Part shown: piece by piece, positions 41,007-50,040 of the stretch
How positions within the stretch are numbered: position 1 is the first letter of the stretch
Layout: each line of letters opens with the position of its first letter
DNA from: JAVMKJ01 sp031732855
Lineage (GTDB): Bacteria; Pseudomonadota; Gammaproteobacteria; Competibacterales; Competibacteraceae
Direction of reading: 5' to 3'
DNA length: 64,000 bases
Assembly (NCBI GenBank): GCA_031732855.1
Contig: JAVMKJ010000120.1
Coordinates: forward strand, 26,305 to 90,304
Notes under the pieces: model-generated
What the model was told of the DNA's origin: nothing
Seen by the model: the letters and a program-made list of their open reading frames with translations, nothing else
The model's database searches: none
Program-made: the position numbers and the translations under genes

Positions 41007-42928
41007 GATCCTCCCCGCAGGATGCGCCGCTCGCCGAGGTAGGCCAGCAAGCGTTCGACGCAGACTTCGGGCGAGTCCCGCTCGGTGTCGAGCATCAGTT
41101 CCGGTCGCTCGGGCGCCTCGTAGGGCGAGTCGATGCCGGTGAAGTCCCGAATCACGCCAGCGCGGGCCTTGGCGTATAACCCCTTGGGATCGCGCCCCTC
41201 GCAGGCCTCGAGCGAAGCCCGGACGTAGACCTCGATGAATTCACCTTCCGGCACCAGGGCGCGCACCATCGCCCGGTCAGCCCGGAACGGCGAAATGAAG
41301 GCGGTGATCGCGATCAGTCCGGCATCGGCGAACAGCGCCGCGACTTCGCCGATCCGGCGGATGTTCTCCACCCGGTCTTCCATGGAAAACCCCAAATCCT
41401 GATTCAGACCGTGGCGGATGTTGTCGCCGTCCAGCAGGTAACTGTGATAGCCCCGCAGCAGCAGGCGCTGCTCCAGGGCGTTGGCCAGGGTCGATTTGCC
41501 CGAGCCCGACAGTCCGGTCAGCCAGATCACGCACGGCCGCTGCGCCTTCTGGTTGGCCCGCTGCGCCCGCATGACCTTATGCTGGTGCCAGACCACGTTG
41601 CGCGACTTGTCCACCATCGGCCGGACCACCGGCCGCACGATCATCCCCGCCCCCACCGTGACGTTGGTGATCCGGTCGATGACGATGAAGTTGCCGGTGC
41701 CGGGAATCGCCTCGTAGGGATCGAACGGCGCCGGCTGGTTCAGACTGAAGCGGCAGTAGCCGATCTCGTTCAAACCCAGCTCTTCGACCCGCTGGTGCTC
41801 CAGGGTATTTACGTCGATACGGTGGTGCAACTCGGTCGGGGTGGCCGGCAGCAATCGAGTGCCGAGCTTGATGTCGTACTGGCGACCCGGTAGCAGCGGG
41901 GCGTCCGCCATCCATACCAGACGGGCGTCGAAGGACTCCGCCACCGCCGGCAGTCGGTCCGGATGGACCAGCAGGTCGCCCCGGCTGACGTCGATCTCGT
42001 CGCTCAGGGTCAGGGTCACGGCCTGACCGGGAAAGGCCTCGGCCAGATTGCCATCGGCGGTGACGATGGTCGCCACCCGACTGCGCCGGCCCGAGGGCAG
42101 CGCCACGATCGAATCGCCCGGCCGGACCGTCCCGGCGGCGATGGTGCCGCAGAAGCCGCGGAAATCCAGGTTCGGACGGTTGACGTACTGCACCGGGAAG
42201 CGGAAATCGCGGATGTTGCGATCGGCCGCCACTTCCACCGTCTCCAACACATGCAGCAGGGTCGGACCCTGATACCAGGTCATGACGGCCGAGGGCTCGG
42301 CTATGTTATCGCCGCGCAGCGCCGACACCGGCACGCAGCGCACGTCCCGCACGTCCAGCTTGGTGATGAAATCCAGATAATCGGCGCAAATCCGCTCGAA
42401 CACCGCCGGATCGTGGCCGACCAGATCCATCTTGTTGACCGCCAGCACCAGATGGCGGATGCCGAGCAGGGACACGATGAAGCTGTGACGGCGGGTCTGG
42501 ACCTGCACGCCCTTGCGGGCGTCGACCAGCAGCACCGCCAGTTGGGCGGTCGAGGCGCCGGTGGCCATGTTGCGCGTGTACTGTTCGTGACCGGGGGTGT
42601 CGGCGATGATGAACTTGCGCTTTTCCGTGGAGAAATAGCGGTAGGCGACATCGATGGTGATGCCCTGCTCCCGTTCGGCCTGCAATCCGTCCACCAGCAG
42701 AGCCAGGTCCAGCTCCTCGCCGGTGGTGCCGTAGCGGGTGGTATCGCGGCGCACGGCGCTGAGCTGGTCCTCGTAGATCAGCTGGGTGTCGTACAGCAGC
42801 CGGCCGATCAGGGTGCTCTTGCCGTCGTCGACGCTGCCGCAGGTGATGAAGCGGAGCAGATCCTTGCGCTCGTGGGTTTCCAGATAGGCCTGGATGTCGG
42901 ATTCGATCAAAGGGGAGGCGTGGGACAT
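41003..42928 (-). CDS. cysNC: Bifunctional sulfate adenylyltransferase subunit 1 / adenylylsulfate kinase
   Basis: The 641-residue fusion begins with a CysN GTPase: CGSVDDGKSTLIGRLLYD, DVAYRYFSTEKRKFIIADTPG, then HEQYTRNMATGAS and VNKMDLVG. Two beta-barrel domains follow to about residue 440. The C-terminal adenylylsulfate kinase has WLTGLSGSGKSTLANALE, DGDNIRHGLNQDLGFS and ITAFISPFRADR. With CysD it makes APS and then PAPS from sulfate and ATP. It starts one base after the stop of cysD. Confidence 0.97.
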   Translation of the reverse strand: MSHASPLIESDIQAYLETHERKDLLRFITCGSVDDGKSTLIGRLLYDTQLIYEDQLSAVRRDTTRYGTTGEELDLALLVDGLQAEREQGITIDVAYRYFSTEKRKFIIADTPGHEQYTRNMATGASTAQLAVLLVDARKGVQVQTRRHSFIVSLLGIRHLVLAVNKMDLVGHDPAVFERICADYLDFITKLDVRDVRCVPVSALRGDNIAEPSAVMTWYQGPTLLHVLETVEVAADRNIRDFRFPVQYVNRPNLDFRGFCGTIAAGTVRPGDSIVALPSGRRSRVATIVTADGNLAEAFPGQAVTLTLSDEIDVSRGDLLVHPDRLPAVAESFDARLVWMADAPLLPGRQYDIKLGTRLLPATPTELHHRIDVNTLEHQRVEELGLNEIGYCRFSLNQPAPFDPYEAIPGTGNFIVIDRITNVTVGAGMIVRPVVRPMVDKSRNVVWHQHKVMRAQRANQKAQRPCVIWLTGLSGSGKSTLANALEQRLLLRGYHSYLLDGDNIRHGLNQDLGFSMEDRVENIRRIGEVAALFADAGLIAITAFISPFRADRAMVRALVPEGEFIEVYVRASLEACEGRDPKGLYAKARAGVIRDFTGIDSPYEAPERPELMLDTERDSPEVCVERLLAYLGERRILRGGS

Positions 42929-42929
42929 G

Positions 42930-43838
42930 TCAGAAATACCCCTGCCGCTTCTTTTCCTCCATCGATCCGGCGGCGTCGTGGTCGATCAGTCGCCCCTGGC
43001 GTTCCGAGAAGCGGGTCAGCAGCATTTCCTGGATGATCTCCGGCAGGGTGGTGGCCCGCGAGCGGATGGCGCCGGTCAGCGGGTAGCAGCCCAGGGTGCG
43101 GAACCGGACCCATTCCAGGCGGGGCGTCTCGCCCGGCTCCAGCGGCATCCGCTCGTCGTCCACCATGATGAGCGTGCCGTCCCGTTCCACCACCGGCCGC
43201 TCGGCGGCCAAATAAAGCGGCACGATGGGGATGCGTTCGAGGTGAATGTATTGCCAGACATCCAGTTCGGTCCAGTTGGAGAGGGGAAATACCCGAATGC
43301 TCTCGCCCTTGTGCACGCGACCGTTGTACAGGTTCCACAGTTCGGGCCGCTGGTTCTTGGGATCCCAGCGGTGGTTGCGGTCGCGGAAGGAGTAAACCCG
43401 TTCCTTGGCCCGCGAGCGCTCCTCGTCCCGCCGGGCGCCGCCGAAGGCCGCGTCGAAACCATGGCGGTCCAGCGCCTGTTTCAGCGCCTCGGTCTTCATC
43501 ACGTCGGTGTGAACCCGCGAACCGTGGGTGAAGGGGTTGATGCCCTCGCGCAGCCCATCCTCGTTGACGTGAACGATCAATTCCAGCCCCAGCCGCCGGG
43601 CCTGCTCGTCGCGAAAGCGGATCATCTCCCGAAACTTCCAGGTGGTGTCCACATGCAGCAGCGGAAACGGCGGCTTGCCGGGGAAAAAGGCCTTCAGCGC
43701 CAGGTGCAGCATCACCGAGGAATCCTTGCCGATCGAATACAGCATCACCGGCTTGTCGAACTCGGCGGCGACCTCGCGAATGATGTGAATGCTCTCGGCT
43801 TCGAGCTGTTTGAGATGGGTGGGCTTGGAGGGATCCAT
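42930..43838 (-). CDS. cysD: Sulfate adenylyltransferase subunit 2
   Basis: The protein is 302 residues from the ATG at 43838, the same length as E. coli CysD, starting MDPSKPTHLKQLEAESIHII. It shows the PP-loop MLYSIGKDSSVMLHLALKAF, then VDTTWKFREMI, DAAFGGARRDEERSRAKER, RVFPLSNWTELDVWQYI and a C-terminal GSMEEKKRQGYF. It is the catalytic ATP-PAPS pathway subunit paired with CysN. The frame is open further upstream (an ATG at 43865), but family alignment favours 43838. The 259 bases upstream to the protease gene hold no supported gene. Confidence 0.97.
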   Translation of the reverse strand: MDPSKPTHLKQLEAESIHIIREVAAEFDKPVMLYSIGKDSSVMLHLALKAFFPGKPPFPLLHVDTTWKFREMIRFRDEQARRLGLELIVHVNEDGLREGINPFTHGSRVHTDVMKTEALKQALDRHGFDAAFGGARRDEERSRAKERVYSFRDRNHRWDPKNQRPELWNLYNGRVHKGESIRVFPLSNWTELDVWQYIHLERIPIVPLYLAAERPVVERDGTLIMVDDERMPLEPGETPRLEWVRFRTLGCYPLTGAIRSRATTLPEIIQEMLLTRFSERQGRLIDHDAAGSMEEKKRQGYF

Positions 43839-44097
43839 GAGTGGCCGTATCGAATCGGTATGCATCGGGAGAGTCGGCTTCCGGCGATCGCGAGGGGATG
43901 GATCGTCGGCGGGCTTCTCGCCCGCTGAACGCCCCGCGCCCGGCCGGATGGAAGAGGCGGGACGCGGCAAGCGGGGGATTCTGGGCTTTCAGCCGGCCGG
44001 CGTCAATACGTCCGGCGGCATCCCGAGCGCGCGATCCAGCCCAATCCGTTCCAGACCCGAGGCGCGGCGTTTGCCTTCATGGCCGAGCATTTCCGCC

Positions 44098-44577
44098 TCA
44101 TGGCCTTGAAACCGGCCGATGCAACGCCCGATGCACGTAGGGCAGATCCGCCACCGGCAGCCGGCCAGCGATCTCGACCCCGGCGGCGAACCGCTCCAGT
44201 TCGCAGACCTGGCAGCGCAGGCCCATGTCCAGTACCCAGCGGCCATCCACCAGAAGCGCGGCGTGGGTAACCCGCAGCGGTGGTCCGGCGACCAGCAGGT
44301 ATTCGAGCCGGTCCGGATCGTAGCCGTGCCGGCGGATCAGTCGATCGGCCTTGGCGACGGCGTAGGCCTTGCAATCCCAGTAGTCCAGCCGGTCCAGATC
44401 GGCGACCTCGGGCCAGCCATCCAGACAGTAGTCGCGCGGACAGGGCGGACCCTGGCGATTGACAGCGGCGTTGACCCGAACGAGCAAGGCGAGTTCCGGC
44501 GACGGGGGATCGGCAACTGGGATCGTCTGACAACCGACGGTAAAGGATGAAAGGCAGACGGTAAAAGGTAAAACCAT
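44098..44577 (-). CDS. Transglutaminase-like cysteine protease (BTLCP, LapG-like)
   Basis: The protein is 159 residues from the ATG at 44577, preceded by GAGGAGCC. The core matches BTLCP: DYWDCKAYAVAKADRLIR with the catalytic Cys, THAALLVDGRWVLDMGLRC with His and Asp. LapG-type members cleave surface adhesins under c-di-GMP control; here the target is unknown. The N-terminus MVLPFTVCLSSFTVGCQT looks like a lipoprotein signal. It is encoded by a CTTTTACC/CTTTCATCC block of the dispersed repeat family, with a GGAGTGAGGAGCC block just upstream. It is the last gene of the exopolysaccharide run. Confidence 0.82.
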   Translation of the reverse strand: MVLPFTVCLSSFTVGCQTIPVADPPSPELALLVRVNAAVNRQGPPCPRDYCLDGWPEVADLDRLDYWDCKAYAVAKADRLIRRHGYDPDRLEYLLVAGPPLRVTHAALLVDGRWVLDMGLRCQVCELERFAAGVEIAGRLPVADLPYVHRALHRPVSRP

Positions 44578-44606
44578 CCGGCTCCTCACTCCTCGCTCCC
44601 GGCTCC

Positions 44607-46145
44607 TCACGTCGCGAACGGATTGACCTGATTCTCGGGGGGAATCCCACTGGCCGGCGGCGGAGCCGGACCGCCCGCCTTTTCATCGTCTCCGGACGAC
44701 CGGCGCCGGCGGGGCGAGGGCCGCCGTTCTTCCTCCAGCGGCTGGTGGAAAAACACCGCTGCCAGGAACGCCGCGAACAGCGCGTTGGCTGGAATCCGCA
44801 GGTTGAAGTCCACCAGCGCGTGCAGCATCATCAGCCACAGCGCGATCCCCGCTCCCGCCTGCGCGAATCGGAACGGCATCCAGTCGCCGCGCTTCCACAC
44901 CCGCATCCACTGGCGAACGTAGAACACCAGCCAGGCCGCGATCAGCAGTACGGCGATCAACCCGAACTCCAGCATCCATTCCAGATAGTCGTTGTGGGCG
45001 CGGTTGACGGTCACGCCCGGAAAATCCGCCGGATGAAACCGCCGGAACACATCGACGAAGGTTCCCGCCCCGCTGCCCAGCGGAAAGAATTCGCCGATCG
45101 CCTGGACCGTGGCGTCGTATATCCGCCAACGTCCTTCCTCGAACGGATCCGAGTACGCGAACCGGCTCCACACCGGCGCCAGACCGATCAGGCTGGCCAG
45201 CCCCACCCCGACCGCCGTGAAGGTCCCCATCAGCCCATGGACGTTGCGCCCGCCCAATCGGTAGGAAAAGGTGAGGGTACACAGCAGAATGCCGATCATC
45301 GCCAGACTCACCCCGGCCCGGGAGCGGGTAAAAATCAGTCCCAGCAGGATCGCCAGCGACATCGCGCCGAAAACGGCCGCCTGGTTGATCCGCGCCACGC
45401 TGAAACGGGCCAGCCATTGGCGGAACGTGCGCTTGCGCCGGCTCCTGTTTCCGCCGGCGCGGCGCGGGGCGCCGCGACCGACCGTGGCGGCCAGCAGCGC
45501 CAGGCCGACCGACAGGGCCATTTCCAGCAGGCCGGCCAGATGGTTGCGGTTGATGTAGGTGCCCGACGCGCTGTCCCCCATGAAGGTGTTTCCCAGCCGG
45601 AAGGGGCTGGCCGGCCCGTTGCCGTACTGGATCAGCCCCAGGAGCGCCTCGCCGGTGGCAACCCCCAGAAATACCCACACCAGCACCAGCAAACGCCGGG
45701 TTTCGAGCCGGACCGCCACCAGAAACACCGCCAGCGGCGGCAACAGCGAGAGCCAGGCGGATTCGGTCGCGGTCGGGATCAACGAAATCGCCCGCCATTC
45801 GAAACCGGCGCCGCCGACGCCCGCCTGGGCGAGCGCTCCGGCGTAGAACCCTCGACCGGGCAGGCTGGCCCAGAGCGGCAGGGGGACCGGCAATAACTGC
45901 GCCAGCGGCAGCAGGAACAGCAGCGCCAGAAAAACCCGCTCCGGGACGGATAGCGGTTTCCCCTCCGCCGGCGGCGACCGGAACCGCCAAGCCAGCAAGG
46001 CCAGCGCCGTCAGTTCCATGACCACGAGCGGCAGCGGCAGGTTGCCGCCCCAATAGAGCGGCGCGAACACCAGCAACGCCGCGAGGCCATAAAACAGAAC
46101 CGCGCCGGGATCGCCGGCGCGGTTGGGCTCGACCGCCGACATCAT
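44607..46145 (-). CDS. O-antigen ligase/polymerase family membrane protein
   Basis: The 512-residue protein has about 11-12 transmembrane helices. The family region reads TYINRNHLAGLLEMAL, FTRSRAGVSLAMIG, then GSGAGTFVDVFRRFHP and VNRAHNDYLEWMLEFG; the RSR-AG and AHNDYLE motifs are typical of WaaL/Wzy ligases. The basic, proline-rich C-terminus is cytoplasmic. It probably polymerises or ligates the exopolysaccharide exported by the Wza/Wzc pair upstream. It ends 29 bases before the protease gene and starts 16 bases after the FecR-like gene. Confidence 0.92.
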   Translation of the reverse strand: MMSAVEPNRAGDPGAVLFYGLAALLVFAPLYWGGNLPLPLVVMELTALALLAWRFRSPPAEGKPLSVPERVFLALLFLLPLAQLLPVPLPLWASLPGRGFYAGALAQAGVGGAGFEWRAISLIPTATESAWLSLLPPLAVFLVAVRLETRRLLVLVWVFLGVATGEALLGLIQYGNGPASPFRLGNTFMGDSASGTYINRNHLAGLLEMALSVGLALLAATVGRGAPRRAGGNRSRRKRTFRQWLARFSVARINQAAVFGAMSLAILLGLIFTRSRAGVSLAMIGILLCTLTFSYRLGGRNVHGLMGTFTAVGVGLASLIGLAPVWSRFAYSDPFEEGRWRIYDATVQAIGEFFPLGSGAGTFVDVFRRFHPADFPGVTVNRAHNDYLEWMLEFGLIAVLLIAAWLVFYVRQWMRVWKRGDWMPFRFAQAGAGIALWLMMLHALVDFNLRIPANALFAAFLAAVFFHQPLEEERRPSPRRRRSSGDDEKAGGPAPPPASGIPPENQVNPFAT

Positions 46146-46161
46146 GCGTCAGGGATTGGGC

Positions 46162-46890
46162 CTAGGGCGCGGCACGACTGGCGGGCTGGTTGTCATCGTT
46201 GTTGCTGGCCGCTATCGCGCCCGCGACGATAACCCCGCCGATCACCACCAGCGGCGTCCGCGTCGCGAAAATGCCCGTGCATTTGGCCTCAAACAGATTT
46301 TTCACCAATTCCTCTATCAGTACATTTTGCTCGCCTTCCAGCGTCACCGAGCAGCGGTCGTCGAAAACCAGGGTCACCCGACTGTCGGCGCCCTTGACGA
46401 TGATCCGGTTATCGGCAAACACCGTCATGTCCGGTTCGGCCGGCATCGTGCCACGCGTCTGACCGACGGCCACGTTACCCCGAAGTTGTTTGAGGACGGC
46501 CTTCGGACCATCGCCACTCGTGCCACCCTGACCGGGCAACGGACCGGCCTGGCCGATTCGTGGGTTCTGGAATCCCTCCACGGCGCGAATCCGGGCCTGC
46601 CCCGTCCGGCATTGCTCCGGGCCCTTGACCGCCAACAGACTGCCCTCCGGCACAGCAACCGCGCAACCGTCCGGATAAACCACCTCCGCCCGGCCCCCGG
46701 ACACGGCCACGACCCGGTCGCCGGCGTACAGCGGCATTTCCGGCCGCGCCGGCTGCATCGCCGTGGTCTGCCCGACGAATACCCGCCCCTGCGGCTGCCG
46801 CAACAGAGCCGAGGGTTCCACCGCCCCGGCACCGGCGGCGTATCCCGCCAGCACCAGCGCCAGACTTGTCGTCGCATACCGCGCGTTCAT
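46162..46890 (-). CDS. Exported protein with two FecR-like repeats
   Basis: The 242-residue protein has a signal peptide (MNARYATTSLALVLAGYAAG). Two similar halves follow, about residues 30-100 (LRQPQGRVFVGQTTAMQ, then PLYAGDRVVAV, VVYPDGCAVAVPEGS) and 133-205 (LKQLRGNVAVGQTRGTM, then TVFADNRIIVK, LVFDDRCSVTLEGEQ). Each resembles the FecR beta-sandwich, including a single Cys after the acidic turn and another later. A C-terminal helix (TPLVVIGGVIVAGAIA) could anchor it. Its function in the exopolysaccharide locus is unknown. Confidence 0.82.
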   Translation of the reverse strand: MNARYATTSLALVLAGYAAGAGAVEPSALLRQPQGRVFVGQTTAMQPARPEMPLYAGDRVVAVSGGRAEVVYPDGCAVAVPEGSLLAVKGPEQCRTGQARIRAVEGFQNPRIGQAGPLPGQGGTSGDGPKAVLKQLRGNVAVGQTRGTMPAEPDMTVFADNRIIVKGADSRVTLVFDDRCSVTLEGEQNVLIEELVKNLFEAKCTGIFATRTPLVVIGGVIVAGAIAASNNDDNQPASRAAP

Positions 46891-47054
46891 GACCTTGCCT
46901 CCCCATTCACCACCACCGCCACCATGTCCACCACCCGGTCAAACACCGGCGGCTACCTTTACTGATAAAATAATACCTCAAAAAATACGATGGGTCGCAT
47001 CAGAAATCAGCTCGCCCGCGCCGGCGGTTCAAATCCGCCCCCCGCAAACCAGCC

Positions 47055-48293
47055 CTAGCCCCGCCGATTGATCGCCAGATCGTCGAACCAGATTCCACCC
47101 TGCGCCTCGAAATCCAGCTCCGCGCGCCCGTCCAATTCCAGCCGCAGCAACTGCACCGCGCAGTCCGTCTCCGGCACCGTGAAATCCGCCGCGAACATCC
47201 GCCAGTCGTCCGAGCCCACAAACGGTTCGCTCTCCACCAGCACTCGGGCGGACGGTCCGCCGCAACGCACCCGCCAACGCAGCCCCCGCTCCGCCTGCAA
47301 CCGTTCCGGCCGCACCCGCCCCTGCAACTGGTATCGGCCCGGCTCCAAGTATAGTGGCTGATAGACATGCTGGAAATGCACCCGCTGGCCGTCGAAGGTA
47401 ACATGCAGGGCCCGGCCGCCGCGCGTGCCGTAGGTCTCGACGGTCTCGACCGCGACCCCGCGCGGCGATGACAGGCGCCAGTCGAAACCCATTTCGGTCA
47501 CCGGCAATTCGAAGCCGCCGTTGTAGAGATGGCCCAAGCCCTGCTGCCGGCGCTCGTCCAGTCCTCCCAGCCAGGCCAGATAGGTTTCCAGCCAGCGCCC
47601 CTCCTTCCACAACCGATCCAGATAAACCCGCTGTTCGGCGTTATCCGGCGACCCGCCGGCCCGGTTGCGCTGCTGGTACAGGAACATCACCGTCTCGGAT
47701 CGCTCCGCGTTGGCCGCCGCGTAGGCAAAGAACCCGTTCCACCATTCGGGCGGCTTGTCCAGCAACGGCCGCAACCAGGACCGGGTCGCCGGATCGTCGG
47801 CCAGCCGCAACAGGACCGGATACAACTGCCCGGCGGCCTGCGGCCGGGTCCGCAGCAGCATGCTCCAACGCTCCAGAGCCCGGTCCGGCCGGTTCTGGTT
47901 CAGCCAGAAGGCCGCCGACCGCGCCAGAGCCGGGCTGCGCATCGGCGCCAGCACATCGGCGATCTCCACCAGTTTGCGGGCCTCCTCCTGGCGCCCCGAT
48001 CCGGCCCAGAGTTCCGCCAGCCCCAGAAAGGCCAGGGCATCGGTGGGATCGGCCCAGACCGCCGCCTGGAACTCTCGCCCGGCGGCGGCCGGATCGCGTT
48101 CGCTCGAGGCCAGCGCCTGCTGGTAGAGCGCCGCCGGCTGGTCGTTGCGCCAGCGCAGCGCGGCGGAGGCTCCCTCCGGCGTCTCCTGGCCGGCGTAAAA
48201 GTCGGCCAGTCCGTCGACCAGCACCCGCCAGGCCAGCAGTGCGGCCACCAGCAACAACCCGCCTACCCGGATCGCGTTCCTCGTCATCGGCAT
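47055..48293 (-). CDS. TPR protein with C-terminal carbohydrate-binding-like domain
   Basis: The 412-residue protein has an N-terminal helix (VGGLLLVAALLAWRVLVDGL), then tetratricopeptide-like helices (residues about 50-230, for example REFQAAVWADPTDALAFLGLAELW). The C-terminal beta domain from about 255 has FELPVTEMGFDWRLSS, ALHVTFDGQRVHFQHVYQPL, LEPGRYQLQGRV and GGIWFDDLAI, which looks like a CBM-type jelly roll. A periplasmic role in polysaccharide assembly is inferred. It lies between the J-domain gene and the FecR-like gene. Confidence 0.82.
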   Translation of the reverse strand: MPMTRNAIRVGGLLLVAALLAWRVLVDGLADFYAGQETPEGASAALRWRNDQPAALYQQALASSERDPAAAGREFQAAVWADPTDALAFLGLAELWAGSGRQEEARKLVEIADVLAPMRSPALARSAAFWLNQNRPDRALERWSMLLRTRPQAAGQLYPVLLRLADDPATRSWLRPLLDKPPEWWNGFFAYAAANAERSETVMFLYQQRNRAGGSPDNAEQRVYLDRLWKEGRWLETYLAWLGGLDERRQQGLGHLYNGGFELPVTEMGFDWRLSSPRGVAVETVETYGTRGGRALHVTFDGQRVHFQHVYQPLYLEPGRYQLQGRVRPERLQAERGLRWRVRCGGPSARVLVESEPFVGSDDWRMFAADFTVPETDCAVQLLRLELDGRAELDFEAQGGIWFDDLAINRRG

Positions 48294-48314
48294 TTCGTGT
48301 CGTTCGCTCGCGAG

Positions 48315-50015
48315 TTATTCCGCTCGATTCGCCGGCCAATCGTAATCGATCGCCTGGATGAAAACCCGCCCGTCCTGCTTGCCGGCCTCGAAGCGGATAT
48401 TCCCGGTCAACTGAATCAGCTCGCCGTCGGCGCGCCGCCGCAGCCACAGTTCGTAACGGGCGGCGGCGGTGGCCGAACCGGCGCGGCGATCCCAGCGCAG
48501 ATCGTGCAACTCCAACCGCCGGACCAGGTGCGAACCGAACAAGGCGGCATAATCCTGGCGGATGCCGCCGCGGTCGCCGCCGTTCCTGCCGCGCGCCCCG
48601 GGCGCGAACAGCGTCATCAGACCCTCCACATCGCCGCGCAGGTAGACCGCGGTGTAGCGACCGATCAAATCGTCCAGTTCCCGATCGGTCGGTTCGCGCT
48701 CGTCCGGCATGGCCCCCATCGCCGGCACGGCGCCCGCCGCCGCGATTTCCGAGCGGACCGGTTCGGCTCGCCCCCGCTCCGCCCGAGTTTGCTTCGCCTG
48801 TTCCTCGAGTCGCTTCGGTTCCGCGCGAGCCTGCCCGACCCTCGCCTGCTCCAGCCGGCGCCGCTCGGCCCGCAACTCGTCGGCGAGTTGCTCCGCCCTC
48901 GCCTGCTCGGCTCGCAGTTCCTCCAGCCGCCGCCGTTCGGCGGCCAGCCGCTCGGACCGCTCCTGTTCGATTCGCGCCTGCTCGGCCTGCAGTTGTTTCA
49001 GCCGCTGTTGTTCGGCGGCCAATCGCGCGGCCCAGGACTGTTCGGCTCGCGCCTGTTCGGCTTTCAACTCCTCCTCGACCCGGGCCCGTTCCGCCCGCAT
49101 CCGTTCCAGCGGCGCCTCTTCGGCCGCGAGCCGTTCCTGGTAGGTCCGTTCCATTTCCTGCCGGGTGGCGCGCGCGCGAACGGCCTGCTGGCGGGCCTGC
49201 CGTTCGCGCCGTTCCAGGGACTGCCAGTCCGGCATGGCCAGGAACGCGCCGATCGCGCTGCGATCGGCGGGATCGGCCTGAGGCTCGAGGAAGGTCGCGG
49301 GCCGTTCGGATTCCACGTCGGCGGCCGCAACGAACGCGGCGGGCTCGGACGGGGTTCTGGCCAGATAAACCCCCGCCACCGTCAGGGCGGCCGCCAGGGC
49401 GGCCCCGCCCAGCACCAGCACGGGCACCCAGCGACGCGGCAGGGCAAACCGCGGCGGCGACCGGCCGGCGGATGGCCGACGCGACCGCTTGGCGCGGGTC
49501 GGTCGCGTTCGGGGAACGGCCGGCGCCCCGGTCGCGGGGCCTGGCACCAGCGCCTGTTCCGGTCGCCGCCGCAACCAGGCGTCGTAGTCGGCGCGGGACC
49601 GCGCCCGGGACAGTACGGTCCAGGCCTCGTTGGTTCGGGCGGCGTATCGATCGGTCCAGGCTTCGCGACCGGCGGCGCGGTCGGGATGGAACAGGCGCAT
49701 GAGCAGGCGGTGATGCTCCTTGATCCGCTCGAAGGGGGCATCGGGTTCGAGGCCCAGCAGCCGGTAATGGTCGGCGCCGCGGACAAAGCACAACTGCTGG
49801 ATCAAAAACCGGGCGGCATCGCGCAGTTCGTCGGGCCTGGCGCCGGTCCGGCGCGCGGCATCCTCGCAGATGTCCGGGGCGCCGCTGGCCAGCCGCAGCA
49901 GCCGGCTCATGTCCTCGGGCAGGGGCGCGGACGCGGCCAGCCGGTCCTGATGCGCCAGCGGGGTCCGGTAGCAGGCCAGGGCCAGGGCGAAAACGTCGGG
50001 GCCGGGATCGCTCAT
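48315..50015 (-). CDS. J-domain membrane protein with coiled coil and NTF2-like end
   Basis: The 566-residue protein has a J domain at about residues 80-155 (DHYRLLGLEPDAPFERIKEH, the HPD motif in RLFHPDRA, ARSRADYDAWLRR). A basic linker is followed by one helix (VPVLVLGGAALAAALTVAGV, about 190-213). A long Glu/Arg/Ala-rich coiled coil (about 245-420) comes next, then a SnoaL/NTF2-like domain (LDDLIGRYTAVYLRGDVEGL, YELWLRRRADGELIQLTG). The topology places the J domain in the cytosol and the rest in the periplasm. It should recruit DnaK to the exopolysaccharide machinery, an inference from location between wzc and the TPR gene. Confidence 0.88.
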   Translation of the reverse strand: MSDPGPDVFALALACYRTPLAHQDRLAASAPLPEDMSRLLRLASGAPDICEDAARRTGARPDELRDAARFLIQQLCFVRGADHYRLLGLEPDAPFERIKEHHRLLMRLFHPDRAAGREAWTDRYAARTNEAWTVLSRARSRADYDAWLRRRPEQALVPGPATGAPAVPRTRPTRAKRSRRPSAGRSPPRFALPRRWVPVLVLGGAALAAALTVAGVYLARTPSEPAAFVAAADVESERPATFLEPQADPADRSAIGAFLAMPDWQSLERRERQARQQAVRARATRQEMERTYQERLAAEEAPLERMRAERARVEEELKAEQARAEQSWAARLAAEQQRLKQLQAEQARIEQERSERLAAERRRLEELRAEQARAEQLADELRAERRRLEQARVGQARAEPKRLEEQAKQTRAERGRAEPVRSEIAAAGAVPAMGAMPDEREPTDRELDDLIGRYTAVYLRGDVEGLMTLFAPGARGRNGGDRGGIRQDYAALFGSHLVRRLELHDLRWDRRAGSATAAARYELWLRRRADGELIQLTGNIRFEAGKQDGRVFIQAIDYDWPANRAE

Positions 50016-50040
50016 GGTCCTCGACCCTCAACCTCGACCC

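Noticed and set aside
43839..44097. A gene between cysD and the cysteine protease
   Set aside because: The short frames have no family features; one minus-strand frame (43989-44246) overlaps the protease in another frame. Only a GCGGGC/GCCCGC hairpin near 43900 was seen, and it has no T-tract.
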